From the NCBI RefSeq assembly GCF_026262625.1, contig NZ_SHNN01000002.1, positions 558,001 through 622,000 of the forward strand: a stretch of DNA of 64,000 nt, given 5' to 3'. The notes under the pieces were generated by a model that searched no databases, was not told the DNA's origin, and saw only the letters and a list, made by a program, of their open reading frames with translations. The translations under genes were made by a program, and so were the position numbers. Origin of the DNA: Candidatus Litorirhabdus singularis (GTDB lineage Bacteria > Pseudomonadota > Gammaproteobacteria > Pseudomonadales > Halieaceae). Position 1 is the stretch's first letter. Each line of letters starts with the position of its first letter. Positions 9,371-19,963 of the stretch are shown piece by piece.

Positions 9371-10405
9371 TCAGTCGGTAAGACAGGCCGGGTCAAACTG
9401 GTAGTCCCCGGCCAGCCAATCGGCAATTTCAGCGGCTGCGGGATCCGCCATCGCACGGTACACGGCTGCCAGCGCTAAACGCTGCTCAGCGCCGATAAGC
9501 TGCAGGCCCTGATGCTCGAATAACGGCCTATCCAGCGCCAGTTGCCGACTTAGATCCTCGGCGAAATAATCTTCGAGCTTTGGCTCGGGGCCACCGTACA
9601 GCTGAGCCAGCCCGGCTAATGGAAATTGCGATAAGTATGCTTGATTCATCGGGTTGCAGAAGTGCCCGCTCAGAGCCTCGTGTAAACCAGGATCCCGCTC
9701 AGGCAATGGCTGCAGATGTAGAAATTGACTGGCTTTGGCACCATCGTTGACCGGATAGTTGTCCCACAAAAGCGGGGGTCGACGCAGCATTGAAGTGATT
9801 TCAGTGACATCACTGGCAACCACCCGCTTCGCGCAAACCTCGTTGCCAGTCCACATGATCGCAATCTCGGCCGGCACTGTGGCTCCCAGCTCTTCCCAAT
9901 AATGCGCCGGCATTTTGCCGAAGTAGGACTCTAGCTGGGCATCGTAACTGTAGTAAGTGGGACACATGAGCAAATGCTGAGCATGGCTCCAGCGCTGCAC
10001 ATCAGTCAGTATCTCTGCCTGACGCAGCGCAAGGTCAGGGCAATCGCCGGGCATGTCGTCAAACAGTATTGCCAGGACGTTAACGCCCAATTCGTCGATT
10101 CTCGCCAGCTTTTCGCGCAACCTGCGTCGTTCCTGATCGCCGTAATGCTGATAGAGGGCGTAAGGCGAAAGTCCAACGCCGAAATTCAAGCCGGCACTGC
10201 GATAATGGCCGGCCAGACTTGCCAGCTCCTGCTGCTCCAGGCGCGGCCAGGGGCGCCACCAGTCGCGGCGCAGGTACGGGTCACCCTTGGGACAATACAG
10301 GTAACTGTTCAGGCCCCACTGGGTCAGCAACGGCGCATAGTCACGCCGCGCCTGCCACGACCACTGACGGCCGTAGAAGCCCTCAACTATGCCGGTAAGA
10401 AACAT
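9371..10405 (-). CDS. beta-N-acetylglucosaminidase domain protein (GH84, O-GlcNAcase-like)
   Basis: Predicted glycoside hydrolase that removes N-acetylglucosamine by substrate-assisted catalysis. Three features resemble the catalytic domain of human OGA: the start GIVEGFYGRQWSW (residues 5-17), NSYLYCPKGDPY (33-44), and the catalytic aspartate pair in ILFDDMPGD (Asp116-Asp117). Later stretches LMCPTYY, IMWTG and PPLLWDNYPVND also fit the family. At 344 residues it is a bare catalytic domain. There is no signal peptide, no carbohydrate-binding module and no membrane segment, so a cytoplasmic role, for example on recycled muropeptide or GlcNAc conjugates, is likely. The substrate is unknown. 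It stands alone on its strand. Confidence 0.85.
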   Translation of the reverse strand: MFLTGIVEGFYGRQWSWQARRDYAPLLTQWGLNSYLYCPKGDPYLRRDWWRPWPRLEQQELASLAGHYRSAGLNFGVGLSPYALYQHYGDQERRRLREKLARIDELGVNVLAILFDDMPGDCPDLALRQAEILTDVQRWSHAQHLLMCPTYYSYDAQLESYFGKMPAHYWEELGATVPAEIAIMWTGNEVCAKRVVASDVTEITSMLRRPPLLWDNYPVNDGAKASQFLHLQPLPERDPGLHEALSGHFCNPMNQAYLSQFPLAGLAQLYGGPEPKLEDYFAEDLSRQLALDRPLFEHQGLQLIGAEQRLALAAVYRAMADPAAAEIADWLAGDYQFDPACLTD

Positions 10406-10424
10406 AAGGTGTTAGCCGTTGCGT

Positions 10425-10451
10425 CGCGCTCATATATGAGGCGTTTTTTTT
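10425..10451 (+). terminator. plus-strand intrinsic terminator with no matching gene upstream
   Basis: CGC-bulge-CTCATATATGAG-GCG stem (10425-10443) followed by eight T (10444-10451). The U-tract is on the plus strand, but no plus-strand gene lies upstream. Any transcript ending here would be antisense to the GH84 start. Confidence 0.5.
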
Positions 10452-10520
10452 ATAGCCATTCGTATTAAGAGAATTCGTCATAGCGCTGGCAAACCACAGA
10501 TATTGAGCAATAATTAAGAG

Positions 10521-10648
10521 GTAGGTATCTATCCCCATCTGTAGCGGATACCTGCTGGAGTAGTCAGTACTCCACTTTAGGAAAGCAATTACTTTATGTT
10601 TCCCTTCTAATGGTCTTATTGGGCTCCCCTAGCCGGGGGCCCTTTTTT
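10521..10648 (+). ncRNA. candidate structured small RNA with intrinsic terminator
   Basis: No ORF fits this stretch, yet it holds consecutive well-formed hairpins on one strand. Hairpin 1 pairs 10521-10529 (GTAGGTATC) with 10547-10555 (GATACCTGC), 9 bp with one wobble. Hairpin 2 follows directly: TGGAGTA / TACTCCA (10556-10562 with 10568-10574), a perfect 7 bp. A weaker GGAAA/TTTCC stem follows, then a strong terminator at 10621-10648. AATAAT/TAATTA at 10509-10516 could be a -10 box; no good -35 is seen. I do not recognise a known family (not 6S, 4.5S, tmRNA or RNase P). Three GGA triplets occur but only partly in loops, so a CsrA-sponge role is weakly supported. Confidence 0.6.
10621..10648 (+). 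terminator. strong intrinsic terminator of the candidate small RNA
   Basis: GGGCTCCC (10621-10628) pairs with GGGGGCCC (10635-10642), 8 bp with one G-U wobble, followed by six T (10643-10648). The T-run lies only on the plus strand, so it does not serve pilZ, which ends at 10691 on the minus strand. Confidence 0.85.
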
Positions 10649-10690
10649 AATGTACTAAACTGTGACAAGCACGGCACCGACTGCCCCTTG

Positions 10691-11038
10691 TTACATCGTG
10701 TGTGTGGGGCGATCAGACTGTAACGAACCTGCCAGGTGAACTTCAATCTTGGCGTTTGCCGTGGCATCCTGCTCACTGAACTGCACTCCGATACCCGCAG
10801 TGCGATTACCCTGGGCACCACGCGGCGTCACCCATACTACTTTACCGGCTATCGGGATTTTCTCTGGCTCATCCATCAGGTTGAGCAACATAAACACTTC
10901 ATCGCCGATGTTATAGGCCTTATTGGTAGGCACAAACAGGCCGCCATACTGTAGATAGGGCATATATGCCGAATACAGTACCGCCTTGTCTTTAATGGTC
11001 AGAGAAAGGATTCCGTTGCGATTATTGGGCTGACTCAT
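10691..11038 (-). CDS. pilZ: type IV pilus assembly protein PilZ
   Basis: Founding member of the PilZ fold, needed for type IV pilus biogenesis and twitching. The ATG at 11038 gives 115 residues beginning MSQPNNRNGILSLTIKDK, matching the Pseudomonas protein; an upstream in-frame GTG at 11065 would only add nine residues. The RxxxR and D/NxSxxG motifs that bind c-di-GMP in other PilZ domains are absent, as is normal for PilZ itself. It closes the fab-pabC-mltG-tmk-holB-pilZ gene string, the same order as in pseudomonads. No pil assembly genes are nearby. Confidence 0.93.
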   Translation of the reverse strand: MSQPNNRNGILSLTIKDKAVLYSAYMPYLQYGGLFVPTNKAYNIGDEVFMLLNLMDEPEKIPIAGKVVWVTPRGAQGNRTAGIGVQFSEQDATANAKIEVHLAGSLQSDRPTHTM

Positions 11039-11070
11039 ACCTGTGCACCTATGTTGAACTCGCACTTAGT

Positions 11071-12725
<1,655 letters not shown>

Positions 12726-13742
12726 TCATGGGGTGGATCGATAGTCCTTACGCCGCTGCAATTGATAGGCTCGCACTGCAGCTTCGTGGTCCGCCAGTGT
12801 AGCGGAAAAAACATGTGAGCCGTCGCCTCGCGCGACAAAATACAGAGCTTCACCTGGCTCCGGGTTCACGGCAGCCTGCAAGGCTTCGCGCCCCACCAGG
12901 GCAATAGGCCCCGGCGGCAGGCCACGATGGCGATATGAATTGTAGAGGTTGCCCGCATCCTTTAAATGCCGACGCGTCAAATTGCCATCAAAGCCAGGCC
13001 CCAGTCCATAAATAACCGTAGGGTCTGTTTGCAGCCGCATACGCTGCTGGAGCCGTCGCACAAAAACCCCTGCAATCGTCGGTCTTTCGGCAGCTACCGC
13101 GGTTTCCTTCTCTACTATTGAAGCCATGATAAGCGCCTCGTAGGAGTTGTCATAGGGAAGCTCTGGCATGCGCGACTCCCAGGCCGCAGCTAACTCACGC
13201 TGCAAGCGGCTATGCGCCTGCAGCAAGACATCCCAATCACTGTCGCCACGGGCGTAGTTGTAGGTATCGGGGAAAAACTGGCCCTCAGCACTGCGGTGTG
13301 GCGCCACCAGTTGCAGCAAACGCGGGTCATCGAGACCACTAATTTCTCTCTGCAGTACCGGTTGTTGCTGCAGAATCGTCAGCGCCATCGTCAGGGTAAT
13401 GCCCTCGGGCAGCGTAACGCTGTATTGCACGACCTGCCCGTCCAGCAGCACCTCTAAAATTCTGGCTGGAGAGTCGGTAGCAAGAAACTGATATTCACCG
13501 CTCTTGATACGGTGATCAAGCTGCTGAAGTCGCACCGCCCACTGCCACCAATCACCGTGTGTGAGCACATTGGCAGCGACCAGTTCAGCGCTCACAGCAC
13601 GCAGCGAGCTGCCCGGTGCGACGATAACGGTGGCCTCTACCTGCGCTGCATGAGGGTTGTGCCACCATTTGTTGAGGGTTTGCGCAGTCATTGCAGCCAC
13701 AACAATGGCGACCAACAGTCCACCCAGCAACCAGCGCATCAT
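12726..13742 (-). CDS. mltG: endolytic murein transglycosylase MltG (YceG)
   Basis: Inner-membrane enzyme that cuts nascent glycan strands and so limits their length. 338 residues: one N-terminal membrane segment (residues 2-22), a LysM-like region, then the YceG domain with the catalytic Glu211 in SIVEKETA and the TDPTVIYGLG signature further on. It overlaps pabC by 4 bp (ATGA type). The pabC-mltG-tmk-holB order is conserved in Gammaproteobacteria. Confidence 0.96.
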   Translation of the reverse strand: MMRWLLGGLLVAIVVAAMTAQTLNKWWHNPHAAQVEATVIVAPGSSLRAVSAELVAANVLTHGDWWQWAVRLQQLDHRIKSGEYQFLATDSPARILEVLLDGQVVQYSVTLPEGITLTMALTILQQQPVLQREISGLDDPRLLQLVAPHRSAEGQFFPDTYNYARGDSDWDVLLQAHSRLQRELAAAWESRMPELPYDNSYEALIMASIVEKETAVAAERPTIAGVFVRRLQQRMRLQTDPTVIYGLGPGFDGNLTRRHLKDAGNLYNSYRHRGLPPGPIALVGREALQAAVNPEPGEALYFVARGDGSHVFSATLADHEAAVRAYQLQRRKDYRSTP

Positions 13743-14596
13743 GCGGCTTCCTCGGACCAGTCGCAGAAGCTGTGGCGCAGTTGATCAGTGACGCTATGTT
13801 CGGGAAACTCGACACCGTCAACGATCGCCACCTGACGCACGCCCTGTAAACTGCTGGTCAAAAATATTTCACTGGCACGCTGAATATCGGCCGCACCCAA
13901 GCTGCGCTCAGCTACGCGCAATCCGCAGCGGGGCGCCACAATGCTCAGCAGGGCGTCACGAACTGTGCCGGCGATGCCGCAATTAGATAACTCAGGTGTG
14001 ACCAGTACACCGTCCAGCACTAAAAAAACGTTAGCGGCGACACCGCTGATAAGATGGCCTTCAAGGTCATAGAGCAGGCCTTCGTTGAATCCGTGACGGC
14101 GCAGTTCGCGCGCGGCCAAAACCTGATCAAGACGATTACAGTGCTTGATGCCGGCGAGCCGGGGGTGTCGTGGCAGTTGATACTCACAGGTACGCAGCGT
14201 CAATGCTGGCAGCTCACTGCGCCAAGGCAAACTAGTAGCGAACGCTGACATAACGACGCTGGGCTGCTCATGCTCACCGCCATAGCCTCTGCCCTCGGTT
14301 TGATCCAGCGCGTTGCCGCGGGTCAGTAATAGTCTCACGGTGGCGCTGCCGCAAGCGGCGGCTGCCAAATAATCGGCGGTCGCTGCAAACTGATCAGCAA
14401 TACGACTTTCCGGACAGGGTATCTCAAGTACCTTGCAGCCGTGCTGCAGGCGTTCCATATGCGCCTGAAGCAGGTGATAGCGGTCCTTTTCGTAACGCAA
14501 TGTCTCGAAAAGTCCATCACCATAAACCAGACCACGGTCAAGCGGGTCAATCTGTCCGGCTAACTGCATATTGACCCAGTGAGCGGGCAATACCAT
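13739..14596 (-). CDS. pabC: aminodeoxychorismate lyase
   Basis: Pyridoxal-phosphate enzyme that releases 4-aminobenzoate for folate synthesis. 285 residues of fold type IV. The PLP lysine is Lys151 in AGIKHCNRLDQ, and the N-terminal DRGLVYGDGLFET is the family hallmark. It sits between fabF and mltG as in E. coli. A D-amino-acid or branched-chain aminotransferase is the main alternative, but the context decides for PabC. Confidence 0.93.
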   Translation of the reverse strand: MVLPAHWVNMQLAGQIDPLDRGLVYGDGLFETLRYEKDRYHLLQAHMERLQHGCKVLEIPCPESRIADQFAATADYLAAAACGSATVRLLLTRGNALDQTEGRGYGGEHEQPSVVMSAFATSLPWRSELPALTLRTCEYQLPRHPRLAGIKHCNRLDQVLAARELRRHGFNEGLLYDLEGHLISGVAANVFLVLDGVLVTPELSNCGIAGTVRDALLSIVAPRCGLRVAERSLGAADIQRASEIFLTSSLQGVRQVAIVDGVEFPEHSVTDQLRHSFCDWSEEAA

Positions 14597-14604
14597 GCTG
14601 GGAA

Positions 14605-15843
14605 TCAGACTTTCTTGAACAGCAGACTGCCGTTAGTACCGCCGAAACCAAAGGAATTGGACAGCGCAAAATCAATCGGTCTTTCCTGCGCCGTATGCGG
14701 CACAAAATTAAGGTCACACCCCTCATCGGGGTTGTCCAGATTAATGGTCGGCGGCGCCACCTGGTCGCGCAGCGCCAACACGGTGAAAATAGCCTCCACT
14801 GAACCCGCGGCACCCAGCAGATGTCCTATCATCGACTTGGTCGAACTGACCGCGACCTTATCTGCAGCAGCGCCCATTATGGTTCGCACCGCCTGACACT
14901 CGGCGCGATCGCCAGCCGATGTTGAGGTGCCGTGAGCGTTGATATAGTCAACCAGTGCAGAATCTACCTCTGCATCATTCAGCGCGTTTTGCATGGACGC
15001 CGCTGCACCCCGCCCGTCCTCTGGCGGCAATGTCATGTGGTGCGCATCGCTGCTCATGCCAAAGCCCGCCAATTCTGCATAGATGCGTGCGCCGCGTGCC
15101 TTGGCAAATTCGTATTCTTCCAACACCATAACGCCAGCGCCATCACCCAGCACGAAACCATCGCGATCCCGGTCCCAGGGGCGACTCGCACCTTGAGGAT
15201 CGTCATTACGTGTAGATAATGCTCGGGCAGCAGCGAAACCGCCCAAACCTACTCTGGTAGTAGCCATTTCAGCGCCGCCAACCAGCATGACGTCAGCGGT
15301 ACCCAGCTGAATCTGCTGTGCACCGACACCGATATTGTGAGTGCCTGTAGTGCAAGCAGTCACGATCGCAAGGTTGGGACCCTGAAATCCGAAACGGATC
15401 GACAAATTCCCAGCGATCATATTAATGATTGAGCCGGGCACAAAAAATGGCGAAATCTTACGCGGACCTGAAACCCGGACAATTTCCGCATTTTTCTCTA
15501 TTTGGCCAATGCCACCAATACCGGAACCAATAGCAGCACCCACCCGTGGCGCGTTCTCTTCGGTTATTTCCAGGCCGGAGTCTCGCATGGCCTGAATGCC
15601 AGCAACCATTCCGTACTGAACAAAGGTATCCTGCTTCCGCGCATCCTTGGGAGCCAGATAGTCTGAACTATCGAAATTCTTGACCGCCGCGCTAAAGCGT
15701 GTGGTGTATTCACTGGCGTCAAAAAGATCAATAGTCTCAGCGCCGCTCTGCCCGCGCAAAATATTAGCCCAGGTGTCCTCCACGGTGTTACCCACCGGGG
15801 TGACCATACCCATACCTGTTACGACGACTCTTCTGCGCGACAC
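14605..15843 (-). CDS. fabF: beta-ketoacyl-ACP synthase II
   Basis: Elongating condensing enzyme of type II fatty-acid synthesis. I use the GTG at 15843 ([12 protein letters not shown]), which has a GAGGGA ribosome site six bases upstream and gives 412 residues, one short of E. coli FabF. The longer reading to 15900 adds 19 unsupported residues. The Cys-His-His triad is visible: [10 protein letters not shown] (Cys), [11 protein letters not shown] (His) and [12 protein letters not shown] (His). It is separated from acpP by a terminator-like hairpin at 15997-16031. Confidence 0.97.
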   Translation of the reverse strand: MSRRRVVVTGMGMVTPVGNTVEDTWANILRGQSGAETIDLFDASEYTTRFSAAVKNFDSSDYLAPKDARKQDTFVQYGMVAGIQAMRDSGLEITEENAPRVGAAIGSGIGGIGQIEKNAEIVRVSGPRKISPFFVPGSIINMIAGNLSIRFGFQGPNLAIVTACTTGTHNIGVGAQQIQLGTADVMLVGGAEMATTRVGLGGFAAARALSTRNDDPQGASRPWDRDRDGFVLGDGAGVMVLEEYEFAKARGARIYAELAGFGMSSDAHHMTLPPEDGRGAAASMQNALNDAEVDSALVDYINAHGTSTSAGDRAECQAVRTIMGAAADKVAVSSTKSMIGHLLGAAGSVEAIFTVLALRDQVAPPTINLDNPDEGCDLNFVPHTAQERPIDFALSNSFGFGGTNGSLLFKKV

Positions 15844-15996
15844 TTTTAGTCCCTCATTCTTGCTACTGTCTGCCAATTCGCATCGCCGACTGAACAGCAA
15901 GCGCCAAAGCCGTGTGCAAATTTGTAGGTTTCGCCTTGCCGGGTGCCACTACCAGCAATCTGGTATGGCAGCCTAATAAGATAAACCTAATACAAC

Positions 15997-16031
15997 AAAA
16001 GCCGCTCTATCAGGTAATAGAAACGGCTTTT
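15997..16031 (-). terminator. terminator/attenuator hairpin between acpP and fabF
   Basis: AAAAGCCG (15997-16004) pairs with CGGCTTTT (16024-16031). Inner pairs between CTCTAT and ATAGA-type sequence extend the stem. On the minus strand the GC stem runs into UUUU. It is likely to give partial termination, which would raise AcpP over FabF. Confidence 0.7.
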
Positions 16032-16052
16032 GCGGGTGGATCAAGGGCTAAC

Positions 16053-16289
16053 TCAGGTAAGGTTGCTATTGATATAATCAATGGCCAACTGAACAGTTGT
16101 GATCTTCTCTGCTTCTTCGTCAGGGATTTCAGTTTCAAATTCCTCCTCCAAAGCCATCACCAGCTCAACAGTATCCAGGGAATCGGCACCGAGGTCTTCA
16201 ACAAACGAGGCCGAAGTCTGAACTTCCTCTTCCTTCACGCCCAACTGCTCTGCGACGATCTTTTTTACACGTTCTTCAATGCTGCTCAT
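16053..16289 (-). CDS. acpP: acyl carrier protein
   Basis: Carries growing acyl chains on phosphopantetheine. 78 residues, acidic, with the attachment Ser37 in the invariant [18 protein letters not shown] ribosome site upstream. It has a plausible promoter of its own (16349-16376) in the 146-bp gap after fabG and a hairpin just downstream. Both fit the high expression this protein needs. Confidence 0.99.
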   Translation of the reverse strand: MSSIEERVKKIVAEQLGVKEEEVQTSASFVEDLGADSLDTVELVMALEEEFETEIPDEEAEKITTVQLAIDYINSNLT

Positions 16290-16348
16290 GTTATTAATTA
16301 GCTCCTAGTAATACGAAATAAAGCGTTGTCACTGGTTGTTCGCTGCGC

Positions 16349-16376
16349 ATTTTAGCCTTTTTTTCGGAGAGAGTAA
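16349..16376 (-). promoter_or_regulatory. probable sigma-70 promoter of acpP
   Basis: On the minus strand TTACTC (16371-16376), 16-bp spacer, TAAAAT (16349-16354). The transcription start would be near 16342, leaving a leader of about 53 nt. Confidence 0.5.
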
Positions 16377-16435
16377 TATCTTTTTTGGAACCCCCCTTTC
16401 AGAAGCTATTATTATTGATATATTTCATACACTTA

Positions 16436-17179
16436 CTACATGTACATACCGCCATTTATGTGGATGGTTTCGCCTGTGATATAGGCCGCCTGAGCCGAAG
16501 CCAGGAAGCTCACCACTGCTGCGACCTCCGCCGCTGAACCAAGCCGCCCTAGCGGGATCTGCTGTTGCAGGAGTTCACGCTGATCATCGCCAAGCTCCCT
16601 GGTCATATCGGTATCAATAAAGCCCGGCGCAACACTATTCACAGTGATACTGCGACTACCCACCTCTCGCGCCAGTGCGCGGCTAAAACCCTCGGCACCG
16701 GCCTTGGTCGCTGCGTAGTTACTTTGCCCAGCATTACCCATGGCCCCAACCACCGAGGTAATGTTGATGATGCGACCCCAGCGCGCCTTTGTCATACCTC
16801 TGAGCACGGCTTTGCTAGTGCGATAAAGCGCGTTCAGGTTGGTGTCTATAACATCACCCCATTCGTCTTCTTTCATGCGCATGAGAATATTGTCGCGGGT
16901 AATACCGGCGTTATTGACCAAGACGGCTGGCGCCTCATAGCGCTCCTTAATAGCCGCCATTACGGCAGTGACGTTGTCAGTATCACCCACTTGCAAAACC
17001 ATGCCACAACCCGGGTTCTGCATTTGTTGCAGGTACTCGGTAATACCGGCCGCACCCGCCTCACTGGTAGCAGTGCCCACTACAATAAACTCATCCTCGG
17101 CGAGCCGTTCGGCAATAGCTTTACCAATGCCGCGACTGGCTCCGGTAACAAGCGCTACTTTCACAGGTGTATCAGACAT
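16436..17179 (-). CDS. fabG: 3-oxoacyl-ACP reductase
   Basis: NADPH-dependent reduction of beta-ketoacyl-ACP. 247 residues, a classical SDR: the cofactor motif TGASRGIGKA is at residues 12-21, NNAGITRDN in the middle, and the active-site Ser-Tyr-Lys in the ITSVVG and YAATKAG stretches. It starts 31 bp after fabD within the plsX-fabD-fabG-acpP operon, which fixes the function among the many SDRs. Confidence 0.97.
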   Translation of the reverse strand: MSDTPVKVALVTGASRGIGKAIAERLAEDEFIVVGTATSEAGAAGITEYLQQMQNPGCGMVLQVGDTDNVTAVMAAIKERYEAPAVLVNNAGITRDNILMRMKEDEWGDVIDTNLNALYRTSKAVLRGMTKARWGRIINITSVVGAMGNAGQSNYAATKAGAEGFSRALAREVGSRSITVNSVAPGFIDTDMTRELGDDQRELLQQQIPLGRLGSAAEVAAVVSFLASAQAAYITGETIHINGGMYM

Positions 17180-17210
17180 GATTTTCTTCCTTTATCAACG
17201 AGAGGCGCGA

Positions 17211-18164
17211 TCAGGCGCTAGCGAGTTCGGTTACCGTATTCTGTAACGCTTCTGGTTCTTCTATATTAAAGCTGCTGAGACTCTTGTCGATGCGCCGGTT
17301 GAGACCGCTGAGCACTTTACCCGGGCCGCACTCAACCACCCGGGTGATCCCTGCAGCCGTCATGGCTTGAACGCAACCTGTCCACTGCACAGGGCTGTAT
17401 ATCTGCCGCACCAGTAACTCGGGTATTGCCGCTGGATCTGATTCCATAGCCGCATGCACATTATGCACGACGGGAACCTGTGGGGCGCTAAACTCAATTG
17501 CTGCCATTGCCTCTGCCAGCTTCTCACCGGCAGGTCGCATGAGTTCCGTATGGAAAGGCGCGCTAACCGGCAGCGGCAAAGCGCGTTTGGCGCCCGCTGC
17601 TTTACACAATGTAATCGCCGCTTCTACCGCAGCACTTTTGCCCGCTATAACGACCTGTCCTGGAGAGTTAAAGTTGACCGCTGCTACGACCTCACCAGAT
17701 TCCGCGGCTGCTGCAGCGCAGGCCGCATTAATAGCGTCATCCTCAAGTCCAATAATCGCCGCCATCGCCCCCTCACCCACCGGCACGGCTGTCTGCATGA
17801 ATGATCCTCTCTGCTGCACCAGTTTTACCGCCACTGAAAACTCCAGAGCACCAGCACAGACCAGGGCCGAAAACTCTCCCAAACTATGCCCTGCCATAAG
17901 GGCCGGCACGGCTCCCCCCGCTGCCAACCAGGCGCGATAGAGGGCCACGCTGCTGGTGAGCAACACGGGCTGGGTAGTCTCTGTCAGGTTTAGCTGCTCT
18001 TGCTCGCCGTTCTGGACCAAATCCCAGAGGTCATAGCCGAGTACCGTGGAAGCCTCTGCGAAGGTGTCTCCAATAATCGGATAAGCGGCGGCCGCGGCGG
18101 CAAGCATGCCTACTTTTTGCGATCCCTGTCCGGGGAAAACGAAGGCGATATCTTTTTGAGTCAT
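17211..18164 (-). CDS. fabD: malonyl-CoA:ACP transacylase
   Basis: Loads malonyl groups onto AcpP. 317 residues. The PGQGSQ start, the nucleophile Ser94 in AGHSLGEFSAL, the catalytic His in SAPFHTELM and the VECGPGKVL signature are all intact. It lies between plsX (31-bp gap) and fabG. Confidence 0.97.
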   Translation of the reverse strand: MTQKDIAFVFPGQGSQKVGMLAAAAAAYPIIGDTFAEASTVLGYDLWDLVQNGEQEQLNLTETTQPVLLTSSVALYRAWLAAGGAVPALMAGHSLGEFSALVCAGALEFSVAVKLVQQRGSFMQTAVPVGEGAMAAIIGLEDDAINAACAAAAAESGEVVAAVNFNSPGQVVIAGKSAAVEAAITLCKAAGAKRALPLPVSAPFHTELMRPAGEKLAEAMAAIEFSAPQVPVVHNVHAAMESDPAAIPELLVRQIYSPVQWTGCVQAMTAAGITRVVECGPGKVLSGLNRRIDKSLSSFNIEEPEALQNTVTELASA

Positions 18165-18195
18165 AGCTCGAGTCTCGTTGCAGGAGGTTCTGGTT

Positions 18196-19218
18196 TTAGA
18201 AGAGTCTAGTTTCAGCAGCGTCTACTTTAAAGTGCTGCTGCAATGTCGGCACCATTTTATTGCGGACACAGAGAGCGGTCTGGGCTATGGCGTTGGCAAA
18301 ACTGTCGCCATCGCTATGCCCATGGCTTTTAACCACCACGCCGTTCAGGCCCAGCATGAAGGCACCACTGTAGCTGGCTGGATCGATCGTAGTGCGCCAA
18401 CTAGCCAATGGCCCTGTCAGCAGTTTAGCGGCCAGCCGCGCTGCTAACGAACTGCCCAGCTGAGACTCTAAACGCCTCGCCGCATGGGCTGCCGTGCCTT
18501 CCATTGCCTTCAGCGCAATATTGCCCAACATACCGTCGCAGACCACTACGGCGGCGTTGCCACTGAGGAGTTCGTTGGCTTCTATGCTGCCGATAAAATT
18601 AACCTCGGGGTCGTCCTGAAGGTATTGGTAGCACAAGCGGATTTGATCATTTCCCTTGGTGGCCTCGTGGCCGTTACTCAGCAGCGCAACAGCCGGCGTG
18701 GCGTCGGCGTGCAAAGCACTGACCAACGCGATGCCAAGCCGCGCAAATTCATGCAGTTGCGCGGCACGGCAATCGACGTTGGCACCGAGGTCCAGCATGT
18801 AACTATGGCCATTACTAACCGGCAACGCAGAGCACAGAGCCGGCCGGCTAAAACCGGGCAGCATGCCCAAAGCTTGCCGGGCTAACACCATTAATGCACC
18901 GGTATTCCCGGCAGATACCATGCCCGCTGCGCTGCCGGCAGCGACCGCGTCCAAACCGATTCTAAGGGGGTTGTCGCTGGAATCACGCAGCACGTCGAGC
19001 GGACTGGCATCCATAGCGACGGTCGCTGAGGCAGGTAATAGAGAGAGTCTGGAGTTATGAGTGCGACCCAGAGCGGCAGTGATCAAGGCTTGATCGCCCA
19101 CCAACGTCAGGGATAATTCAGGGTCAGCGTCCACCGCCCGCACTGCGGCGGGAATGGAGCTGCGGAGACCGTGGTCTCCGCTCATTACGTCAACTGCCAG
19201 TCGAACTTCGGCGGTCAA
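18196..19218 (-). CDS. plsX: phosphate acyltransferase PlsX
   Basis: Makes acyl-phosphate from acyl-ACP for phospholipid synthesis. 340 residues. It begins with the family-specific VDVMSGDHG region, and the GANVDC and SAGNTGALM stretches are typical. The rpmF-plsX pairing, 15 bp apart, is conserved across bacteria. fabH, which in E. coli lies between plsX and fabD, is absent here. Confidence 0.96.
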   Translation of the reverse strand: MTAEVRLAVDVMSGDHGLRSSIPAAVRAVDADPELSLTLVGDQALITAALGRTHNSRLSLLPASATVAMDASPLDVLRDSSDNPLRIGLDAVAAGSAAGMVSAGNTGALMVLARQALGMLPGFSRPALCSALPVSNGHSYMLDLGANVDCRAAQLHEFARLGIALVSALHADATPAVALLSNGHEATKGNDQIRLCYQYLQDDPEVNFIGSIEANELLSGNAAVVVCDGMLGNIALKAMEGTAAHAARRLESQLGSSLAARLAAKLLTGPLASWRTTIDPASYSGAFMLGLNGVVVKSHGHSDGDSFANAIAQTALCVRNKMVPTLQQHFKVDAAETRLF

Positions 19219-19233
19219 ACGGTCAATCCGGTA

Positions 19234-19416
19234 TTAGTCTTCTGCGCCGGTGTCTACAACCTTACGGCCGCGATAGAAACCGTCGGCAGTCATGTGATGA
19301 CGACGATGTGTTTCACCGCTGGTCTCATCAACAGACAGGGTTGCTGTGCCCAAAGCGTCGTGCGAACGACGCATGCCACGCCGAGAGCGGGTTTTCTTAC
19401 TTTTCTGAACTGCCAT
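19234..19416 (-). CDS. rpmF: 50S ribosomal protein L32
   Basis: 60-residue basic ribosomal protein beginning [20 protein letters not shown]. It lacks the CxxC zinc ribbon found in some lineages, so this is the zinc-independent type. It follows yceD by four bases, giving the conserved yceD-rpmF-plsX order. Confidence 0.97.
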   Translation of the reverse strand: MAVQKSKKTRSRRGMRRSHDALGTATLSVDETSGETHRRHHMTADGFYRGRKVVDTGAED

Positions 19417-19420
19417 GGTA

Positions 19421-19954
19421 TTACTCCTGGTTCTGGTTGCCGGACTTCAATTGCTCCAGCACCGCAAATGGATTCTCTTTCCCCGAGCCAGCTTCTGGCG
19501 GCGGGGCCTTGTATTCTTCTAACGTCTGCTTACAAGCTGCGGTGTCGTGATAACCGACAATCGGCAGCTTGAGTATTATCTCATCTTCAACCAACGACCA
19601 GAGATCGCAGTTTTCGTCCTCGAGCAACAACGGCTCCAGTCGCTCTGGCAAGGCTTTCGCCTCATCATCATCGGCTACTAACGCCAGCCGGTTTTCTGCA
19701 ACCAACTCCAACGGCATCGGTTCAAGACAGCGCTGACAGGTTATCTCTACTGTCGCTCGTACTGAAATATCAATCACCGAGCGATTCTCCTCGTCCTTGG
19801 AGAAGACGCATTCTGCCTCTACTGAACCCTCTGTCGAAGCCAGCAATGTGCTGATACGCTCCATTTTCGGGAGTGCGAGGTTGCCACTCACAGAGACGCC
19901 ACGGACTGCCGCTTTTCGCGCATCCAGAGTGCTCGGAAGAGGCTCTGTAAACAT
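19421..19954 (-). CDS. yceD: YceD family protein (DUF177)
   Basis: 177 residues. In plants and bacteria this family is linked to 23S rRNA accumulation, but its molecular role is unclear. Visible marks: the start [16 protein letters not shown] matching E. coli YceD, a CQRC motif near residues 94-97, the [10 protein letters not shown] block and the C-terminal [10 protein letters not shown]. It is the first gene of the yceD-rpmF-plsX-fabDG operon. The promoter at 19964-19992 lies so close that the mRNA would start only about three bases before the ATG, and no Shine-Dalgarno is visible. Confidence 0.94.
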   Translation of the reverse strand: MFTEPLPSTLDARKAAVRGVSVSGNLALPKMERISTLLASTEGSVEAECVFSKDEENRSVIDISVRATVEITCQRCLEPMPLELVAENRLALVADDDEAKALPERLEPLLLEDENCDLWSLVEDEIILKLPIVGYHDTAACKQTLEEYKAPPPEAGSGKENPFAVLEQLKSGNQNQE

Positions 19955-19963
19955 AGGCGCGCA

